Source of the DNA: an uncultured beta proteobacterium
Lineage (GTDB): Bacteria; Pseudomonadota; Gammaproteobacteria; Burkholderiales; Burkholderiaceae_B
Assembly (NCBI GenBank): GCA_903929925.1
Contig: CAIYWO010000324.1
Span: forward strand, 1-8,372
Direction: 5' to 3'
DNA length: 8,372 nt
In this document: piece after piece, positions 6,436 through 8,372 of the stretch
Layout: each line of letters begins with the position of its first letter
Position numbering within the stretch: position 1 is the stretch's first letter
The notes under the pieces: model-generated
What the model saw: the letters and a program-made list of their open reading frames with translations, nothing else
What the model was told of the DNA's origin: nothing
Database searches by the model: none
Made by a program: the position numbers and the translations under genes

Positions 6436-7638
6436 TCAGTGCGTGTAGGAAGAGACGATCTGGTGTGCGTGCCGTCTGGCTTCAAGATCTAAGTCGAGGA
6501 CATCATCAATCGAGCTAAGCGCGACGTCTTGAGAGCCACGCATCTGCGTCAGGACACCCTCTATGACTGATGGTATCCGAGTGTAGGTGAGTTTGTGTGA
6601 CAAAAACGCTTCCACCGCAATTTCATTTGCTGCATTCAACGCGATACAGGCAATCTGCCCGCTGCGCAGCGCCTCGAAGGAAAGGCGCAAACAGGGAAAT
6701 TGCGTCAGATCGGGCTCAGAAAAGTCCAGCCGACCAGCTGCAGCAAGATCCAACATCCCGACCCCAGACGCTATGCGTTCAGGAAATCCAAGGCCGTAGG
6801 CAATAGGTGTTCGCATATCGGGCTGACCGAGCTGAGCAACCACCGAGCCATCTTCGTACTCCACCATAGAATGCACAACGCTTTGCGGATGAATCACGAC
6901 ACTAATTCGCTCTGGCGGCATCGCAAACAACCAGTGCGCCTCAATCACTTCCAGCCCTTTATTGAGCATCGTCGCCGAATCAACGGAAATCTTGCGACCC
7001 ATACTCCAGTTAGGGTGTGCACAGGCCTCATCAGGCGTTACGGCATGCAGATCATTCCATTGTCGCGATCGAAATGGTCCACCGGAGGCCGTCAGAATAA
7101 GTCTTCGTACACCGGGGGAAGGTTGCGTCGGCGCACTCGCCCTTCCGTGGTGAGGCAAACACTGAAAGATAGCGTTGTGCTCACTGTCAATCGGCAGCAG
7201 CTCCGCACCACTTGCCTGAACGGCCGCCATAAACAACGAACCAGCCGCAACGAGGGCTTCTTTATTGGCCAACAAAACGCGTTTACCCGCCTGTGCAGCG
7301 GCTAAGGCAGCTGGCAGTCCTGCTGCGCCTACAATCGCTGCCATCACGATCTGACTCTGATCATCGCCGGCGGTTTCTGCCAAGGCCTGTGGACCAACTC
7401 TTAATTCTGGTGAGGGTGCACCAGCGCCCCACAAGCGACGGAACTCTAGTGCAGCCGCATGCGTTGGGACCACCACAACACTTGCTGCTGTTGCACGTGC
7501 CTGGCTCACGAGTAGCTCTATCCGAGAATAGGCAGACAGCGCATGGACCGCGTATTTATCTGGGTGTCGAGCCAGCACATCTAATGTGCTCTGGCCGATC
7601 GAGCCCGTTGAGCCCAACACTGTTACGCGGGCTACCAC
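6436..7638 (-). CDS. dxr: 1-deoxy-D-xylulose 5-phosphate reductoisomerase
   Basis: Dxr (IspC) converts 1-deoxy-D-xylulose 5-phosphate to 2-C-methyl-D-erythritol 4-phosphate with NADPH. This is the committed step of the MEP isoprenoid pathway and the target of fosmidomycin. The 400 residues match family length. GSTGSIGQS at 9-17 is the NADPH-binding loop and LLANKEALV at 122-130 is conserved. Metal ligands are D151 and E153 (PIDSEHNAIFQ) and E230 (NKGLE); the flexible substrate loop HPNWSMG is at 208-214. IHPQSVVHSMVEYEDGS and GQPDMRTPIAYG follow, then the C-terminal helical domain. The start codon is GTG (7636-7638), inside the last codons of cdsA, giving a 7-base overlap. I see no strong Shine-Dalgarno sequence, so coupling to cdsA is likely. 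An alternative start cannot lie much further in because the Rossmann strand begins at once. Confidence 0.97.
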   Translation of the reverse strand: MVARVTVLGSTGSIGQSTLDVLARHPDKYAVHALSAYSRIELLVSQARATAASVVVVPTHAAALEFRRLWGAGAPSPELRVGPQALAETAGDDQSQIVMAAIVGAAGLPAALAAAQAGKRVLLANKEALVAAGSLFMAAVQASGAELLPIDSEHNAIFQCLPHHGRASAPTQPSPGVRRLILTASGGPFRSRQWNDLHAVTPDEACAHPNWSMGRKISVDSATMLNKGLEVIEAHWLFAMPPERISVVIHPQSVVHSMVEYEDGSVVAQLGQPDMRTPIAYGLGFPERIASGVGMLDLAAAGRLDFSEPDLTQFPCLRLSFEALRSGQIACIALNAANEIAVEAFLSHKLTYTRIPSVIEGVLTQMRGSQDVALSSIDDVLDLDLEARRHAHQIVSSYTH

Positions 7639-8372
7639 GGCAGGTTACCAAGCAAAATAAAACTCAGGGGAACCACGGCTACGACTGCGTCAATCCGGTC
7701 ATACACACCACCATGACCAGGTAGCAATCCACTCGAGTCTTTCATGGACGCACGTCTTTTGAGCAAGGACTCGAATAAGTCCCCACAAATCGAAAACACT
7801 GCCAACAAAACGGCAAGAATCACCGCTCCAGCCCAGCCCCAGAGCTGAACGAGCTCAAAGCCGAAACTCTTGGGCAACAATAGAGCACTGCCGACTATCC
7901 ATGCAACCACGCCAAGCACGCCAGCCACAGCTCCTTCGATCGTCTTTCCTGGACTGATACGCGGTGCGAGTTTGTTGCGCCCAATCGCTCGGCCCGCAAA
8001 ATACGCAAAGATGTCCGCAATCCAAACCACAGCGAGCATCGACAAAATGAACTGAGCGCCATGATGCAAAAAGAGCCACGCCAAACCTGCCCAGGTCGCA
8101 AAAAGCGTCATCACTGCGAAGAGCGTCCAAAGCACTGCTCCCTGGCGGACCTGCGTTTGAGCCCGCAGCAGTGCACCGCCAACAAAAACACACCAGGCGC
8201 AGACGCTTATAAAGGACGACCACAACAACAGGCGTTGGTTATCAGATCCCGACCGCATCCATAGCCAGGCCTGCACAATCGTCAAACTAAACAAAAGCAA
8301 ACCTATCACCACAGGAACCTGAGTGCCTCGTCCCCAAAGCAGACGACTCCACTCCCACGCCGCGAGTCCGCA
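7632..8372 (-). CDS. cdsA: Phosphatidate cytidylyltransferase, C-terminal part (runs off right edge)
   Basis: CdsA makes CDP-diacylglycerol from phosphatidic acid and CTP in the inner membrane, the branch point for phosphatidylethanolamine, phosphatidylglycerol and cardiolipin. The frame is open to the window edge, giving 246 residues that start inside the gene with CGLAAWEWSRLLWG. The GTG at 8310-8312 is an internal valine codon, not the start, because conserved CdsA-like sequence precedes it. At least seven hydrophobic segments are visible. RISPGKTIEGAVAG is a conserved loop, and the family signature spans 7689-7769 (SLLKRR, then KDSSGLLPGHGG, then YDRID). About 20-40 N-terminal residues are missing compared with the usual length. 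The TAG stop overlaps the dxr GTG start. In related genomes uppS, frr and pyrH usually lie upstream, outside this window. Confidence 0.96.
   Translation of the reverse strand, partial: CGLAAWEWSRLLWGRGTQVPVVIGLLLFSLTIVQAWLWMRSGSDNQRLLLWSSFISVCAWCVFVGGALLRAQTQVRQGAVLWTLFAVMTLFATWAGLAWLFLHHGAQFILSMLAVVWIADIFAYFAGRAIGRNKLAPRISPGKTIEGAVAGVLGVVAWIVGSALLLPKSFGFELVQLWGWAGAVILAVLLAVFSICGDLFESLLKRRASMKDSSGLLPGHGGVYDRIDAVVAVVPLSFILLGNLPW

Noticed and set aside
6700..7305. Long open frame (201 codons) on the plus strand, antisense to dxr
   Set aside because: It lies wholly inside a well-conserved gene, has no recognisable domain or ribosome-binding site, and its arginine-rich low-quality composition is typical of a reverse-strand shadow.
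8310..8312. GTG as the cdsA start codon
   Set aside because: The frame stays open to the window edge with CdsA-like residues (AAWEWSRLLWG) upstream, so this is an internal valine and the gene is truncated by the window.

Overview
The window is a stretch of core bacterial chromosome. It carries eight tightly packed genes, all on the minus strand. Read 5' to 3' on that strand they are cdsA (5' end missing), dxr, rseP, bamA, skp, lpxD, fabZ and lpxA (3' end missing). The order is the classical cell-envelope cluster of Gram-negative Proteobacteria. The protein sequences look betaproteobacterial, probably Burkholderiales and perhaps near Alcaligenaceae. The clues are the LpxA stretch around GTVQD and DNWVMAYVH, the Skp stretch KIGFVNTERILRDS, and the moderate base composition. 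I cannot name a genus.

Layout from high to low coordinates: cdsA (7632-8372, open at the right edge) overlaps dxr (6436-7638) by 7 bases. rseP (5050-6414) follows after 21 bases and bamA (2642-4996) after 53. skp (2009-2575, start chosen at the second ATG) follows after 66 bases and lpxD (900-1994) after 14. fabZ (380-838) comes after the longest gap, 61 bases with two small palindromes if skp is taken from its upstream ATG. lpxA (1-380, open at the left edge) starts inside the fabZ stop codon. There is no gene-free stretch longer than 66 bases, and I found no rho-independent terminator or convincing internal promoter. The layout suggests one transcription unit that begins upstream of the window and continues beyond it.

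The genes act together on the envelope. CdsA makes CDP-diacylglycerol for phospholipids. Dxr commits carbon to isoprenoid synthesis, which supplies undecaprenyl carrier lipid. RseP is the intramembrane protease of the sigma-E envelope stress pathway. BamA inserts outer-membrane proteins and Skp chaperones them across the periplasm. LpxD and LpxA are lipid A acyltransferases, and FabZ draws on the same 3-hydroxyacyl-ACP pool for fatty acid synthesis.

I found no mobile element, CRISPR array, RNA gene or sign of horizontal transfer, and no undescribed system. The points worth a second look are small: a His-Ala replacement at the usual Asn-Pro of the LpxD uridine-binding motif, start-site questions at skp and dxr, the fabZ/lpxA stop-start overlap, and small palindromes before fabZ.
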